Assembly (NCBI GenBank): GCA_032622095.1 | Contig: CP136069.1 | Location: 100,654,278-100,718,277 of the forward strand | DNA: 64,000 nucleotides | Reading direction: 5' to 3' | Source of the DNA: Siphonodentalium dalli | Taxonomy: Eukaryota; Mollusca; Scaphopoda; Gadilida; Siphonodentaliidae | Shown: piece by piece, positions 12,628 to 24,852 of the stretch | Layout: each line of letters starts with the position of its first letter | How positions within the stretch are numbered: position 1 is the first letter of the stretch | Notes under the pieces: generated by a model | Database searches by the model: none | The model's input: the letters and a program-made list of their open reading frames with translations, nothing else | What the model was told of the DNA's origin: nothing | Position numbers and translations under genes: made by a program

Positions 12628-12809
12628 TATAAAAGCACAATATATTACAATGACCCCATTAGCATCACTGACAACGACAGCAACAGTGATAGCGACACGA
12701 CGACATTGTTTGAATTTGTTAATTGAATTTGTTATTATTATATTGTCATTATTATGATATATCATAACATAAAAAAGTCTGATTTTAAACAATGATTCTG
12801 TTATATATG

Positions 12810-12893
12810 GGGCCAACTTCTCTGGGGGTCGACTTCGCGTTGGGCCGTCTTCGTATGGGGCCGACTTCGCGCGGGGCCGACTTCTCCAGCTGT
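12810..12893. repeat. 16-bp minisatellite, about 5 copies
   Basis: Imperfect copies of ggggccgacttcgcgc. The sequence is locally GC-rich compared with its surroundings. Confidence 0.75.
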
Positions 12894-13112
12894 ATTCGTC
12901 CTTAATGACTTAACAGTTCTTGCAATGTTCACAGTCCGTATTGCATTACTAAATCACCGATGTTCATCCCGTGCATTTATGATGTGCGCACAAAGTCAGC
13001 ACAAACTCTTCCGCATCCATTGTTTACTTCACCTGTAATTTAGCTAGGGCTTTCCCGACATAGCCATTCTCAAATATTACGTCACAGCGCATCCTAAATC
13101 GTCCTGACTCAG

Positions 13113-13192
13113 GGTCCCAATCGTCCGAGGTCCCAAACGTCCAAGGTCCCAATCGTCCAAGGTCCCAATCGTCCAAGGTCCCAATCGTCTGG
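13113..13192. repeat. 16-bp minisatellite, 5 copies
   Basis: Five head-to-tail copies of ggtcccaatcgtccaa, nearly identical. It has the same period as the array at 12810 but unrelated sequence. Confidence 0.9.
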
Positions 13193-13374
13193 ATACCCCT
13201 GGAAATGCAGCAAGTCTGCGAGAAATGCAGCAAGTCCATCCATTTGATTTATGATCTGTGGCAGTTTTCTAGGGACTTGCTGCAATTAGTGTAACCGCTA
13301 CTACTCTCATGTGCCAAATAATAGTGTCAGAACGATTATTAATTTTGGAGAAAATTCCCAACGATCACTGCTCT

Positions 13375-13820
13375 TGGGCTCCAAATAAACATGCATGCAC
13401 GTTTATTATTTTCTTGGGAAATTTCCCCCTGCACAGTGCTTATTTGGGTCTGCACGTTTATTAATTTTGAGGCTATAACAATTGAAATCAGCACAAACTC
13501 AAGATTTCTATATGATTCTGATATCAAAATGATGAGCTTATAGCTCTATGCATGTACATATTCAAGTATGACATACATGTGAACATTTAAATACCGGTAT
13601 TGAATAAAACATCACATGACACATACTACGGTACTTGACCTACAAGTACTATAGTCTATACAAATAATTTGTTTAACCACAGTTATTTTTATGTTTTGCT
13701 AAGAGTTCCCCCTGCACTATTATTTGGGTCTGCAGTCTGCACTTTAATTAACTTTCATTTCAATGGAATCCCCCCCCCTGTACTATTAAATATTAGTATT
13801 ATTTGGGCCTGCACTTTTAG
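13375..13820. repeat. Degenerate threefold repeat
   Basis: A block with ttccccctgcac, then tatttgggtctgcac and a TTTATTA tail, recurs near 13425, 13709 and 13770 in diverged form. The arrangement is irregular, probably several copies of a short dispersed repeat. Confidence 0.4.
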
Positions 13821-13830
13821 TTTTATTTGG

Positions 13831-14147
13831 ACAGGTCGGGCACACATCCAAAACGGTATACAGCCCTTTTAATTCAGATTGTTTGGCTTCGGCAATCTCT
13901 TACGGCAACCCTTTATCATGACCCAGTATGCTTCAGCAAATGGCTTCGGCATTGCCGATTGCCAAAGCCAATTATGAGGGCTGGGTATACGTAGCTCGTT
14001 TTGTCTACTGTAGCCCGATTGAGCTACGTTTTATCGATTATCGCCATACCACGAAAAAAGCGCATTTCAAATTTTCGTTCATTAGTTGTGTACCACTACC
14101 ACTATCACGTCTACAAAGAAGCAAAAAAATCAACGACTCACCACGGC
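13831..14147. repeat. Left arm of long inverted repeat (partner 19222-19449)
   Basis: From acaggtcgggcacacatcca to caacgactcaccacggct this matches the reverse complement of 19222-19449 over nearly its full length. The only large difference is the 123-bp insertion at 13861-13983. The arms enclose about 5 kb. Confidence 0.8.
13861..13983. mobile_element. 123-bp MITE, TIR CAGCCCT, TSD GGTATA
   Basis: The ends are CAGCCCTTTTAATT and the inverse of CAGCCCTCATAATT. It is flanked by GGTATA on both sides (13855-13860 and 13984-13989). The related arm at 19.4 kb lacks the insertion and reads straight across (aaaacggtctatgtagctcg), giving an independent empty-site comparison. It carries no coding sequence. 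CAG...CTG ends suggest hAT affinity, although hAT usually gives an 8-bp duplication. Confidence 0.8.
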
Positions 14148-14152
14148 TTTAA

Positions 14153-15693
14153 TACCTTTTGAGCGATTCAAAATCAATTTGTTTTGGTCAATTTACCATG
14201 AAAAACGATAAGAAATGATCATTAAAATCTCTTGATCAAAATGTAAATCTTCATCAAATCTGGGGTAGTTCCGGTCGCAATTGTGTTCGCAAATATCCGT
14301 GTGCAGGCGATAATCTGATTGATTGCATTTAGCCGGGGATTAATGGTACGTTCTTAATGGGATTTCAGTGTAACATCTATCTGTTGGAATGTACGGAACG
14401 ACAAATGGACAACCATATCTGTATAACTAATGTTACACAACGTGCTTCCAAATTTCAAAGAAGAGTTGTGAATCGTGTTTCCGTAGTTGCCAAGGTTCTC
14501 TGAATGGCGGTCGCCAAATATTTAACAAATAGTCGTCTCCGAGTGAAGCTGTTCGCTTTATCCAATCAGGTAAGCCACATAAACCGGACGTTCTTGCAGG
14601 CCTCAGCTCACAAGGCGACTCGGGCGAGATTGTCGCATTACTGTCGCTGACTTCGCCCTGTCGTCGCTCTAAGGCGAAATCGAAGTCGCCTTCAATTTTT
14701 GGGGGGAATTTTCTAGTTTTTTTTCTGGACATGTCCGTATATAGATGAATTGTGGCGGCCATCCCAAAAAGAAACAGACGATACAGAGACAAAGACCCAA
14801 GTGTTTAAAATAAAAAAATAAAATATGACCTATTGTTTTGTGTTCATATTCAGTCGCCTTTGTTCGATCCCTTTGCGGTAATGAATGTTAATCACGAATG
14901 TTTTGACACGCTGAAAACACGATGAGATGTTCGCATCTGTGTTGTTACTGACCATCGTGAGTGTCACAAATAAATGTTTTAATTAACTATAAAGACCGCC
15001 GTGCCGCTTTTCAGATATAAAACAATTACGACATTATCAGAGTATGTACCAGGCGCTTCGGAAGTTCGTTTCGGTAACGCGTCGGACTTTTTGAAGAGAC
15101 CGCGTCGGAATTTTTGAAGAGACCGCTTCCGTAAATAAAATAATGTCAAGTTTATTGCTTTAATCGGATTATACCAGTGATGTTGGCATTAATTAAGGGA
15201 GGCCATTAATTAATAAAAGCTTTTGCAACTCCTTTGTTAGTTAGTCCTTATTGTTTATTTTAGCGGACACCCACATTACAGCCGTGACCAAATTAAACTT
15301 ATAAAGTTACATGCATCATGATTCAGACTGTACAAACGTATCTTCCAAGCTGCAGTCTAGGAAATAATACTACTTTCATTTAGTTAAAAAATTAACTACT
15401 ACTGTAACTTGATAATTGTCTTGCTTAAGTTAAATGATAGCTACACAAAACATTTCCAAAATTTTTAAATGTATAATTAAACTAATTTCAGATAAAGTCA
15501 AATTTTTTTAGTTTTATTTCTTATTTTATCTTTTTAAATTTTTTATTGTCAGATGTTATAAAATAAAGCGATATTTGAAAATTGTCAATTTTTGGTAGTC
15601 TCCCCACTTCTCCCTGAAGTCTCCCTAAATTTCCTGAAGTCTCCCTAAATTTCCTGGAGGGAGAAAAGTCCCTGTTCTGGACCCCTAGGCTGA
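14153..15693. other. Unassigned DNA
   Basis: No supported exon. The minus-strand 119-codon frame at 14433-14792 has mixed composition but no motif I recognise. Around 15600-15660 there is a short run of tctccctaaatttcctgaag-type direct repeats. Confidence 0.5.
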
Positions 15694-15790
15694 GGCTAGT
15701 CCAACAAATTAGACTATTCGGATTAATACATATTTTAATATTTGGACATTTACGATTGTATTAATCCTTCTAGTCTAATAAAAGAGCTGA
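15694..15790. repeat. Inner inverted-repeat arm (partner about 18980-19075)
   Basis: The stretch tagtccaacaaattagact through taatccttctagtctaat matches the reverse complement of about 18980-19075 with scattered substitutions. The pair sits just inside the 13.8/19.4-kb pair and outside the hAT-like element. Confidence 0.7.
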
Positions 15791-16239
15791 AAACCAAGTT
15801 TGCACAAATTTTGAAGCAGGTCAACACCAGTGACCACCGATATAACCCCTTCAAAATACCATTCTATCTGAAATTTTCTACAAATACATGAGTCTTACCT
15901 GTAGCGGAGATAGTATTCTTTGTGTTCAAACATAGATTATGATATAAAAGTTTGTCAGAATTACAGATTTGTTAGTTTAATCCCGGATTGGAAAACATAT
16001 CACCATTTTCATATACAAATAAATTATGTTAATTTCGCGTGTTTTGCCAGATTTCTGACCTATTACGCATGCGCGGGCTTTCGTTTTCGTATGTGTTCGC
16101 TAGCGTAGACGGGTTTGAATATTTCTGTCGGTTGAGTTGTTATAAAAATTATATGGATTAATAGTGACAAAAAATATGCTAGTTAGTTCAATCATGATAC
16201 TAAACATTCCAACAACAGGTATGTGTTTTTTATTTATGG

Positions 16240-18891
16240 TTTTATTTTAGTGTTGAAACGATTAGTGGTTTTGAGGAATCAACTAGTCACCAGAGGGAAT
16301 CGACTACTAATCGACTAGTCGGACCCCTTCCGAAACTTACCGTTTTGTGCTCATATACGTATATAATTTGCCGTTTGTTTTGAGTACCAGTAACAAACTT
16401 TGCATTTTCGAATGCAAAGCAAGACGTGATTTAACACTATTTGCCCTGATTATTTGGCTTAATATCACTGAAGGTTAATAGGTTATTAATTTGTCCCAGG
16501 TATATGATGTTTTATGACAATCAAATTACCATCCAGTTGATGTATGTATCTAAACGGTGGTGACAAACACCTGATCGATCGCGGAAACGCTACGGATTAC
16601 GGAGTGGAAGCGCATGCAACAATCAGAAACCGGTGCATTATTCTATATGTTTTGTGTAAAAATGTTCCTTTAAAATTTATATGGTATGGTCTACCGGCCG
16701 TACCGGTTCTTACATACAATCGAACATCGTTGTTTTCGAACTTGCCCAGTGTGATTGTCACCGATTGACTTCACAAACGGGCGTACATGAAGAAATGCAA
16801 GATATTTTGAGAAACGAACTTTTTCTCCGACAGAGTCAAACAACAGAACTTTACAAAATAAATGTTATAACAGCTGTAGTGCGTACAAGCCTTTTATGCT
16901 CGCAGATGTCATGTACATATATCGGACACGGAATGTGGTAAAGTTCCCTGTATATAAATCAGGGTTGGCTGATTTAAATCAAGCGATTTAAATCATTGAT
17001 TTAAATCAATTTTTTTTAAATGATTGCATAATGCAATATCTAACAAGGTTTTTTGTTAACTATAACATGATTATGATTAAACAACATACAAAATTGGATA
17101 AAAGATATGAAAATGTGCAGTAATTGTCAACCCTATAGAAACAGGCATACTGCATGGTACCGTGATTGTTGCTCCAGCAACGGCCTGTTCCGCTTATTTG
17201 TAACTACAATCAGATTCAGCACTCCTCATTACACTATTAAATTTCCTTTCCTTTTCTGATTGCCATACATGTAAATGCCAACCGAGTAATTCTACCATAT
17301 ACTCTGCCATCTAAACTACTCTAGTTGTCTAATGTCCATACTTGATACATGTATATGGTGTGATTACATGTATGTCCTCAAGTCACCGAGGAGCAAAGGT
17401 GATTGAAAATATATTCAGTTCTCAACTAAAATTTACTAAATTTAGTAGTAAATCTTTAAGCACAGGTCTACCTATCCAGATATCACAACATTGGAACTCA
17501 CATGGACCTAGTGTATGCACAATTAAAGTACATGGTTGCTATATCTGTACTGCCATGATATTTGTGCTTGATACATGTAGTTACACAAAAAATAATAAAT
17601 AATAATAGAATTTTTATTAATCCAGCCTTGGATATATTAAGCAACACCTGTTAGAACCTTCATTTATCAAAGACATTGCACAATTGCATATTTTCATAAC
17701 AATTAGAAAAAAAATCAAAAAAATCGATTTAAATCAAATAAATCTGATTTAAATCAAATATTTAAAAAAATCAAAAAAATCACCAACCCTGAAGTCTATA
17801 TATAGAGTCCGCATATATTAAAAATGGGCCATGCATTGCGTACATAATGTTGTTCCTTGCATTCATTGCAAGGTCATGATATGACATAGCTTAATCACGG
17901 ACAGTCATTTTCCCGCCAAAACGCACGTGTTTTCACTGTTTGATTTGATCGCGTACATAATTGTCTCTCGTGCATGGTACATTGTAAATATATATACAAT
18001 ATATACAATTTTACTCGCGAGTCCCCAAATACACAATCGATCGTGTCAGTTTCAAAAATAAAACTGCGCAGACCGGCGATGTTAATAGTACATTTCAATG
18101 CAATGTCATAAGTTCTATATTTAGCCCGATTCCAGGAATTTGCGTCAGCCAGATTACGTTTCTGGGAGCAGCTTTGTCACCGCCCTATTCCGTGAAGGAT
18201 TTAAGTTTGAGGTGCTAAAATACATTGTAATTTTTCACAAACACAGCCCATAAACGACGTGGGATTTCCGAAGTGACTCGCCAGTTTAGTTCGAAATACG
18301 CGACGCTATTCGATGCATAGCATGGCCGACCGCGGGTTGGCTCTATATTTATATCTATAATACAATATATCTAGAACGTGCGATCGTATACGCTCACCCA
18401 TGCGTCAGTTGATGCATGTGGTGGTTGTAAAAAATATCACACAATTTTACAAATAAACTTTAAAGGTATACTGACATAGTGCTTCAATAAACTATAATAT
18501 ATTGGACTTGTTATTAAACTTAAAACTTAATAATGTCACCTCGCAACTAACTTGATTGAAGTTGAGTCCTGCACACCTGCAAACACGTTGACCAGTTATC
18601 ACTTCCGTCACGCCGAAATAGACACGGTTGCGATAGGCGCTGATTCTTTGAAGTTGATTATCAAAACCGGCCGTCTCAACTTCAAAGAATAAGCCGCCGC
18701 GGCGCCGACAAATACATTGATTCATTGGGTTTCGCGCTCGTGCATGACCACCAAGTACTGAAAGCAGTTATCGCATCAAAGGGACAACAAAGAAGGCTTT
18801 AACAAGCTAATTGTGATTGTGTATAATCGACTAATTTAATAATCGCGTCGATTTCGATTAGTCAATTAATCGTTTCAACACTATTTTATTT
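16240..18891. mobile_element. hAT-like element, 2636 bp, with 8-bp TSD
   Basis: The element spans 16248-18883. Its termini TAGTGTTGAAACGATTA are perfect inverted repeats over 17 bp, followed on both sides by ATCGACTA-type subterminal motifs. It is flanked by identical 8-bp duplications TTTTATTT at 16240-16247 and 18884-18891. An 8-bp duplication with these termini is diagnostic of the hAT superfamily. I see no transposase, so it is non-autonomous. A second hAT-like element is inserted at 16960-17791. Other contents (16.3-16.9 and 17.8-18.8 kb) are unrecognised. Confidence 0.9.
16960..17791. mobile_element. Nested hAT-like element, 832 bp, TIR CAGGGTTGG
   Basis: It begins CAGGGTTGGCTGATTTAAAT and ends ATCACCAACCCTG. 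Both ends carry repeated GATTTAAATC motifs (a 10-bp palindrome), likely subterminal binding sites. No clear 8-bp duplication remains. It lies inside the 16.25-18.88-kb element, so it inserted later. It is non-coding. Confidence 0.8.
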
Positions 18892-18979
18892 GTGTCATTG
18901 GACGTGAACAGTGTAGGTTAAAGGGGCATGCCCTTTGCCACATAAAAAATGTGGCTTCGTAGCGTTCAAATTTTTCACG

Positions 18980-19075
18980 TGTTCCATTAGACTGAAGGAT
19001 TAAAAGGTCCATAAATGTCCAAATATTAAAATTCCTATTAATCCAAAAGTCTAATTTGTTGGACTAGGCTGAGGC
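18980..19075. repeat. Inner inverted-repeat arm (partner 15694-15790)
   Basis: Reverse complement partner of 15694-15790; see that entry. Confidence 0.7.
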
Positions 19076-19221
19076 CTGCGTTCGTGACCTTCAAAAATAA
19101 ATATCCTGCAAAAACAAATGGATTGTTCCCTACTTTTTATGGCAAAATCTGATATTTTCTGGAAAGTCACTACCAAACGCTAACAGGTCTTAATTAAAAC
19201 ATCGTTAATTGCGCCTAAGGC

Positions 19222-19449
19222 TAAGCCGTGGCGAGTCGTTGAGTTTTTTGCTTCTTTGCAGACGCAATGCCAATAGTCGTACACAACTAATAGTAATAAA
19301 CGAAAATTCAAAATGAGCTTTTCTCGTGGTATGACGATAATCGATGGAGGTATGTAAATCACATTAAAATCGTAGCTCAATCGAGCTACAGACGAGTACA
19401 GTAGACAAAACGAGCTACATAGACCGTTTTGGATGTGTGCCCGACCTGT
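19222..19449. repeat. Right arm of long inverted repeat (partner 13831-14147)
   Basis: Uninterrupted version of the arm. It shows what the 13.8-kb arm looked like before the MITE insertion. Confidence 0.8.
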
Positions 19450-20090
19450 TGCTGTTGGACCCCGAGAGTATTAATACTATTATTTGGAATTGAGACATAG
19501 AGTGAAATTGCCATAACTATTATTAATTTCAGCCTAAAATCCCCACACATCACTATTATTAGGCCATCACGATTATTGGGCACCTGTGAGTAAAGACTAA
19601 CCTGCCGAACAGCTGCTGGAAGTTTCGGCCAAACGTGATTTTGGCGGATGTGACTTTCCACGTCGACACTCATATTCAAAAATAAAATAAACCCAACGAT
19701 TTGAAATGATGTTCTTTATGACATAATGAATTCGTTAAAACTAGTTTTAAAGCCACCTGAATAAAACTGTGCATATAACATTTGATATCGAACGACAGTT
19801 AGGATGGTGTTGATGAAGGTGTTGACGTTGATGAAGGCGGAAGTCATCACCGGAAACGGATTTTAGGCCCAAACGGTAAGCGTCAGAGGGACACACTAAT
19901 AGTTGTAGTCCGAGTCCGAGCCGAGGTAGGCAGTTGTTACCATCACTAGAAGAATGGGCGAAAACCTGGGGGATGAGATTCAATGCTGGAAAATGCTCCA
20001 TAATGTCCATGAAGAACAAGGACAAGAACAAAACATCGTTCATCTACCAGCTTGACCATCAAATTCTGCAATCAGTCAAACAAAGCAAAC
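19450..20090. other. Mostly unassigned; short inverted match to 27.5 kb
   Basis: gacacactaatagttgtagt plus ccgagtccgagcc near 19890-19925 recurs in reverse complement near 27511-27546 (ggctcgggctcggactacaa). Nothing else is supported. Confidence 0.4.
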
Positions 20091-20230
20091 AGATGACCTA
20101 AAATGGTCAACGCACATATCCAAGATCACTGGAAGGGCCAATACCACCTTAGGCTTCCTACGCAGAAACTTACGAAGAGCGGACAGTAAATCCAGAGAGA
20201 CCGCATATATATAGATCAGCCATGGTAAGA
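20091..20230 (+). pseudogene. LINE reverse-transcriptase 3' fragment, part 1
   Basis: Encodes DDLKWSTHISKITGRANTTL and then GFLRRNLRRADSKSRETAYI, the conserved stretch after the catalytic core in CR1/jockey-like LINE ORF2 proteins. A one-base frameshift lies in the tatatatag run near 20205. The segment stops at ATGGTAAGA (20222-20230), and its continuation is found 6.4 kb away at 26669, after a TIR element. Joined at that point the frame continues into SLEYGAEIWDP. The upstream part of the LINE is missing. Confidence 0.85.
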
Positions 20231-20606
20231 GAGCCATTCTCAGATAACAGGGACCAATACGGGTTTTACCTGTCGCACACCACTTTCAACATAAAAACTA
20301 CCATATTCGTGTTCAAAAATGTTCCTCTCCGGTTGAAACGAACCAGTTGTGATTTATTTTAAACAATGTGGATAAAACGCCATGATAATTTTGACACCCT
20401 GTAGCGATATATGTATACCCCATATCCAACCAAAAGAGCCTGTCGCAAGCTCGGTTGGAATAATTTATTTTATCCTACAACTCATAAAAATGGCTACATT
20501 GGACTTGTATTGGGTTTGTCGACGTATCTGTAGTCGTGACAATGTTAGAACGTAGTTGGTGGCATAAATTTATCAGGAACGGTATATTTTACACCACGAT
20601 ATGTTG

Positions 20607-21015
20607 TTGTCGCAAATCGTCGCGACAGATACGTTACCAAGTCAAAAGTTGCGCCTTGTCAATAAGTAAAATGTGTATCAGGTTTGCAAGTTGTGTCCAT
20701 ACATCCGTCCCATGGATGTCTTTGAGTATGTAATATCGAAAACTTGCTCGACAATTTGTGCAAGAAATGCTAGCGATACATAGCCTCGGCCCACGGAGTG
20801 GTACGTTACTTTTCGACAGATACGTTACCAACATTTAGTGCCATATCTCAATAAACGTCTTAAACCTTGCCGATTGGTATTTTCTATCATATAACAGGTT
20901 CGGGTGGGATCATTTAACAATATAGTTTGGAAGCTTTTAGTATTCACCAATAGCCACAGCTGCTAAAAACGTTTCGATTCGACAGATACGTTACCGCGAC
21001 AGATACGTTACCGAT
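20607..21015 (+). repeat. Subterminal GACAGATACGTTACC repeats
   Basis: Copies lie at about 20626, 20814, 20981 and 20998; a further direct copy is at about 26083 and an inverted one near 26462 (ggtaacgtatctgtcgcaca). A related tgtcgcacac lies just inside both ends (20271 and 26472). Such clusters are usually transposase-binding sites; that role is inferred. Confidence 0.75.
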
Positions 21016-21255
21016 TATGCAATCGTGTTCGTAAGCTGAAGAAAACATCAATATGACTGTTAGGATTGTTTTAATTGACACAGTTAAATGTTCTATTGTT
21101 ATTATTATAGGTCCTTAGGGTATATAATGCCACAGAAATATACAATTAGGCCTACGTGGTCTTTAAAAATTGCGTAGGCCCTGAGGGGGGGGGGGGTTGC
21201 GGGGGTGGGGTCGGACAAAAATTTGCAGACACTTGTTCGTAGGCCCAATAGAGTT

Positions 21256-21988
21256 AGTGGAGTAGATTAAGTCAAATTTTCAAGGCAATTGTTCAAATTG
21301 TGACTAAAGCATGAAACTTTGCACACATGTATATATTCACATACTTATTTATATTAGATATGGGGCCACGCTGAAATTTCACTTTAACCCCCCTTTTAAT
21401 GGGTTTTCCTTATTTAAAGAGCGTTTCGTGATTATATAATTTATTAAATGTCGCAATTAATCTTACCATGAAATATGCGATTTAAAATTAGGCATATTCA
21501 GTAAGTATGACTCTGACAGATATAATGCCAAATTTTTAGGGTAAAATTGGAACTCCCCGTCCAAGATGGCCATCAAAATGGCAGCTGAAAGAGTAAATTT
21601 GACGTTTTTTCACTAAATATCTTCTAGATCAGGTTTTGCTTTATGGAACTGGTTCGGAAATGTGACTTTATTTGGTATTGTGTGTGTTAAGTTATCATTA
21701 GAGCAATGAAATATACCATTCGTGTGATCCTAGTCCCTTCCAATCCCCCAATAATTCGATTATAGAGAACTCGGTATGAAATTTCACGAAAAATCACCGT
21801 TAGGATTCTGGTCATATTTTAACAAGAAATTGACAGAACTGTGCGAACTAAGCGAGGCATACAATTACTTATGAATATTTGAACTCAATGGAACAAAAAT
21901 TGTCACTTTGTCTGAAAATGGCTGCCAAAATGGCAGCCAAAACCTGGAAAATGGTAAATATTTCCCCATCATGCCATGTAATCGCTTA
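21256..21988. repeat. Left arm of 0.7-kb inverted repeat (family A)
   Basis: Matches 25063-25753 in reverse complement over about 700 bp with many substitutions and small gaps. Both arms contain paired CAAGATGGC / AAATGGCAGC motifs. The core is related to the arms at 44.3/48.5 kb (ttaacaagaaattgacagaa, gagcaatgaaatataccat). Confidence 0.85.
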
Positions 21989-22489
21989 CAAGTCGTGATT
22001 GGCGAATACAATTGGCTATGCTGTCTTATGTTAACATTTCTGATGCACATTGGTTAAGTGTTACTAATGTAACCACTGACATTACGAGAATTATTGTGTT
22101 TTTTTTATCACAAGTTTGACACAATCGATATCGGCAAAAAATTACTATTCTGGCTTGGACATTTATTCAAGTAAATGGAACTATCTTTGGTATAAAAGAT
22201 GTTTATTGTTCTTGATATGTCTTAATAAATGCGTCACACTAATGTGTTTTTATACACAATTACTCAAGATGGCTTCCAAAATGGCAACCACATTTGATAA
22301 AAAAAAGTATTTTTTACATATATCCAGAGCAGTATTCTCTGTTCCAAAGAGTTAGCCAAAAAATTGTAACACTTAGTGATTAACCATGTTTCTTAATCTA
22401 CTGACTACTACATGTTTCATTCTCGTTGTCCCTGTACCTTCTGGGGCATGACAAATTCATTTTAAATGATGCACTGTAATATGGAATTT

Positions 22490-23945
22490 TGCTACTATAT
22501 AGGTATACAAGGGGTGACTGTATGGTCATGTGTGAGGTGAATAGCTATACAAGGATTATTTGTATGGTTATTGAAGTGGTTTATGTATATACTGATAGTA
22601 GCAGTATGTTCATCTGTGTGTTGTTTATGTATATATAGAGTGACTGTATGGTCATGTGTGGGATATACACGGGATATACATGAGTGACTATTGTCAAGGA
22701 AGGGTGTATATTTATACATATGATGGCTGTATGATCACGTGTGGGACTGTAGGTGTATGAATAAATAGGCAGTGATTTTATATATGCTTATGTGTAATGT
22801 GTATAGGTGTACATGGAATGACAGTACGGTAATGATTGTTGAAGTGTATATGCATACCTGGAGTATACATGGAGTGTCCTTGTGGTCATGGTTGTATATG
22901 TGATGTATAATCATCTCTGCCGTGGCTGTATTATCATTGGTGGATGTATATGTATACAGAGAATAGCTGTATGATCATGAATGGGGTGATTGAGTATACA
23001 TCGAGTGGCTGAATTGTCATTTGTCATGGGCGATGTATATATGTAAATCTGGAGTGTACGAATGGTCGTGCGTGATATTGGTATATTCATTGGTGAGGTG
23101 TATATGTATACATGGATTGACCTTATGGTCATGAGTGGGGTGTATATGTATATCTTGAGTGGGTATATGGTCATGGTGTGGAGAAAATGTATACAGGAGT
23201 GACTGTATGGCCAATGGTGAGGTACTATGCGCGGTATTGCTATATCTAGAAGGTATGTAGGGTCAATGGTGAGGTGTCGATGTATACCTGGAGTGATTCT
23301 ATGATATGCATTGGTGGGGTGTGTGTGTGTACATTGTATATATTTATTGGCTATATGGGTGTGGTCAATATGTACACAGGGAGTGATCGTATGGCCAATG
23401 GTGAGGTGAAGTTGGTAAACATGGAGTGATTGTATGACCACAAATGTTGTGCATGGGTATGCTACGAGTGCTGAATTGTCTTGAGTGGGGAGTATATTCA
23501 AGCCTGGAGTGTGTGAATGGCCATGTGTGCGGGGCATTTGTATATATACAAGGGCTGTATGACCATTGGCGATGTGTATATGCATACCGGGAGTTACTCT
23601 ATGGTTATGGTTGCAGTGTATATGTATATCTTGAGTGGATATATGGCCATAAATATGGCAAATATATATACAGGGAGTTATTGTATAGCCAATGATGAGG
23701 TGAATATGTATACAAGTGATTGTATGATCACGATTGAACGACTGTATAGTCATGAGTGAAGTGTAGGAGTATATCTGGTGTACCTGAATGGTTGACTCAT
23801 GGCTGTATAGTCATGTGTGTGGTTTACGGGTAAACCCAAGTGTCCTTGTATGGTCGTGGGTGAGGTGTGTGTGTATAAAGCGAGTGGCTGCATGGTCATT
23901 TGTGTGGTGTTTATGTATATATAACATGATTGTATGGTCAGGGGA
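22490..23945. repeat. 42-bp minisatellite, about 35 degenerate copies
   Basis: The unit resembles gtgactgtatggtcatgtgt followed by gaggtgtatatgtatacatgga. The period is 42 bp, visible as a 14-residue repeat in the minus-strand frame (GYTITPCIYICHIY, GHISTQDIHIHCNH). Because 42 is a multiple of three, open frames of up to 280 codons arise at 22911-23753 on the minus strand, with others at 22495-22719 and from 23811. I regard these as by-products of the array, not proven genes. The array lies in the loop between the family A arms. Confidence 0.85.
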
Positions 23946-24452
23946 GAGTAGTGCAGTTGGACCTTTGGTGGCTATCACTTTCCATAATAATAAGCATATG
24001 TTAATCGATTGGGATGTAATTTCAGAGAGTTCTTCATCTTGGTGGCCTTTTATATGCACAGTGGAGGAATCTGTTTTCCTGACATTAGTAAATCAATCTT
24101 GATGCCAAGGACTCAGAATTTGATGTTATTAAGCAGTTTTTTTACTCATCTCTTTGTTTGACTTTCTAAAAAGTAATCTGGTCCACCCGCCAGTGTTTTA
24201 AGTTGGCTATTTCTCTGTCATTCTAGAGTAATAGGTATTAAGACACCTATCCTGATAGACGTGTTACCTGGTCTGACATCCACTTACCTATAATGGTTGC
24301 ACATGTTATTGGGCCAGAGTAGCCACATAATTATGCCAGTTCAGTTTCAGAGTTCTGCTCATTTGAAAATATCAAATTTTCTACCAAATTTCGTGGACAT
24401 TTTGAAAGCCAGCTTAAGTATATTTTTCTAAAAAAACTTCAGTGTTACGCAT

Positions 24453-24852
24453 TTAACCCTTTACCCAACAGAGCGGCCCTGTGCCAATGCATTCTCTTAT
24501 ATATGCGAGTCGACCATAGGTCGCCTCGCATATATAAGAGAATGCATTGGCTTAACACATTAAAAATTATAAAATTGTTAAAGAATGTAAGAAAAAATGG
24601 TTAAAAGTGTTAAAAAAAGATTTTATTCAGGCCAATGCATTCTCTTATATATGCGAGGCGACCTATGGTCGACTCGCATATATAAGAGAATGCATTGGCA
24701 CAGGGCATAACTGTAACCATCACAATGTGGTCAATGAGCCGGTTCCAATGATATCCATATTTGTATGGTTCTATTGAGACAGACCGAGTATATTTTAGGC
24801 TGTTGAAGCTTTATTTGGCCGGTTTTGGCCGGTTTGTTGGGTAAAGGGTTAA
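24453..24852. mobile_element. piggyBac-like MITE, 392 bp, TSD TTAA
   Basis: The element 24457-24848 starts CCCTTTACCCAACA and ends TGTTGGGTAAAGGG, with TTAA on each side (24453-24456, 24849-24852). The TTAA target and CCCTTT termini are characteristic of piggyBac-derived elements. The left half is a double palindrome described separately. No transposase. Confidence 0.9.
24474..24709. repeat. Compound palindrome (hairpin pair)
   Basis: GCCAATGCATTCTCTTATAT ATGCGAG occurs four times in alternating orientation. One hairpin lies at about 24483-24551 with loop TCGACCATAGGTCGC. A second lies at about 24633-24701, and the second hairpin is the exact inverse of the first, so the whole block is also a larger inverted repeat with 75-bp arms (ccctgtgcc...ggcacaggg). 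Confidence 0.9.

Noticed and set aside
16960-17791. 8-bp target duplication for the nested hAT-like element
   Set aside because: Flanks atataaat and aagtctat do not match, so the class rests on the termini alone.
22911-23753. 280-codon His-rich protein
   Set aside because: It is a by-product of a 42-bp minisatellite (period divisible by three); no splice or expression evidence. Kept only as a finding to test.
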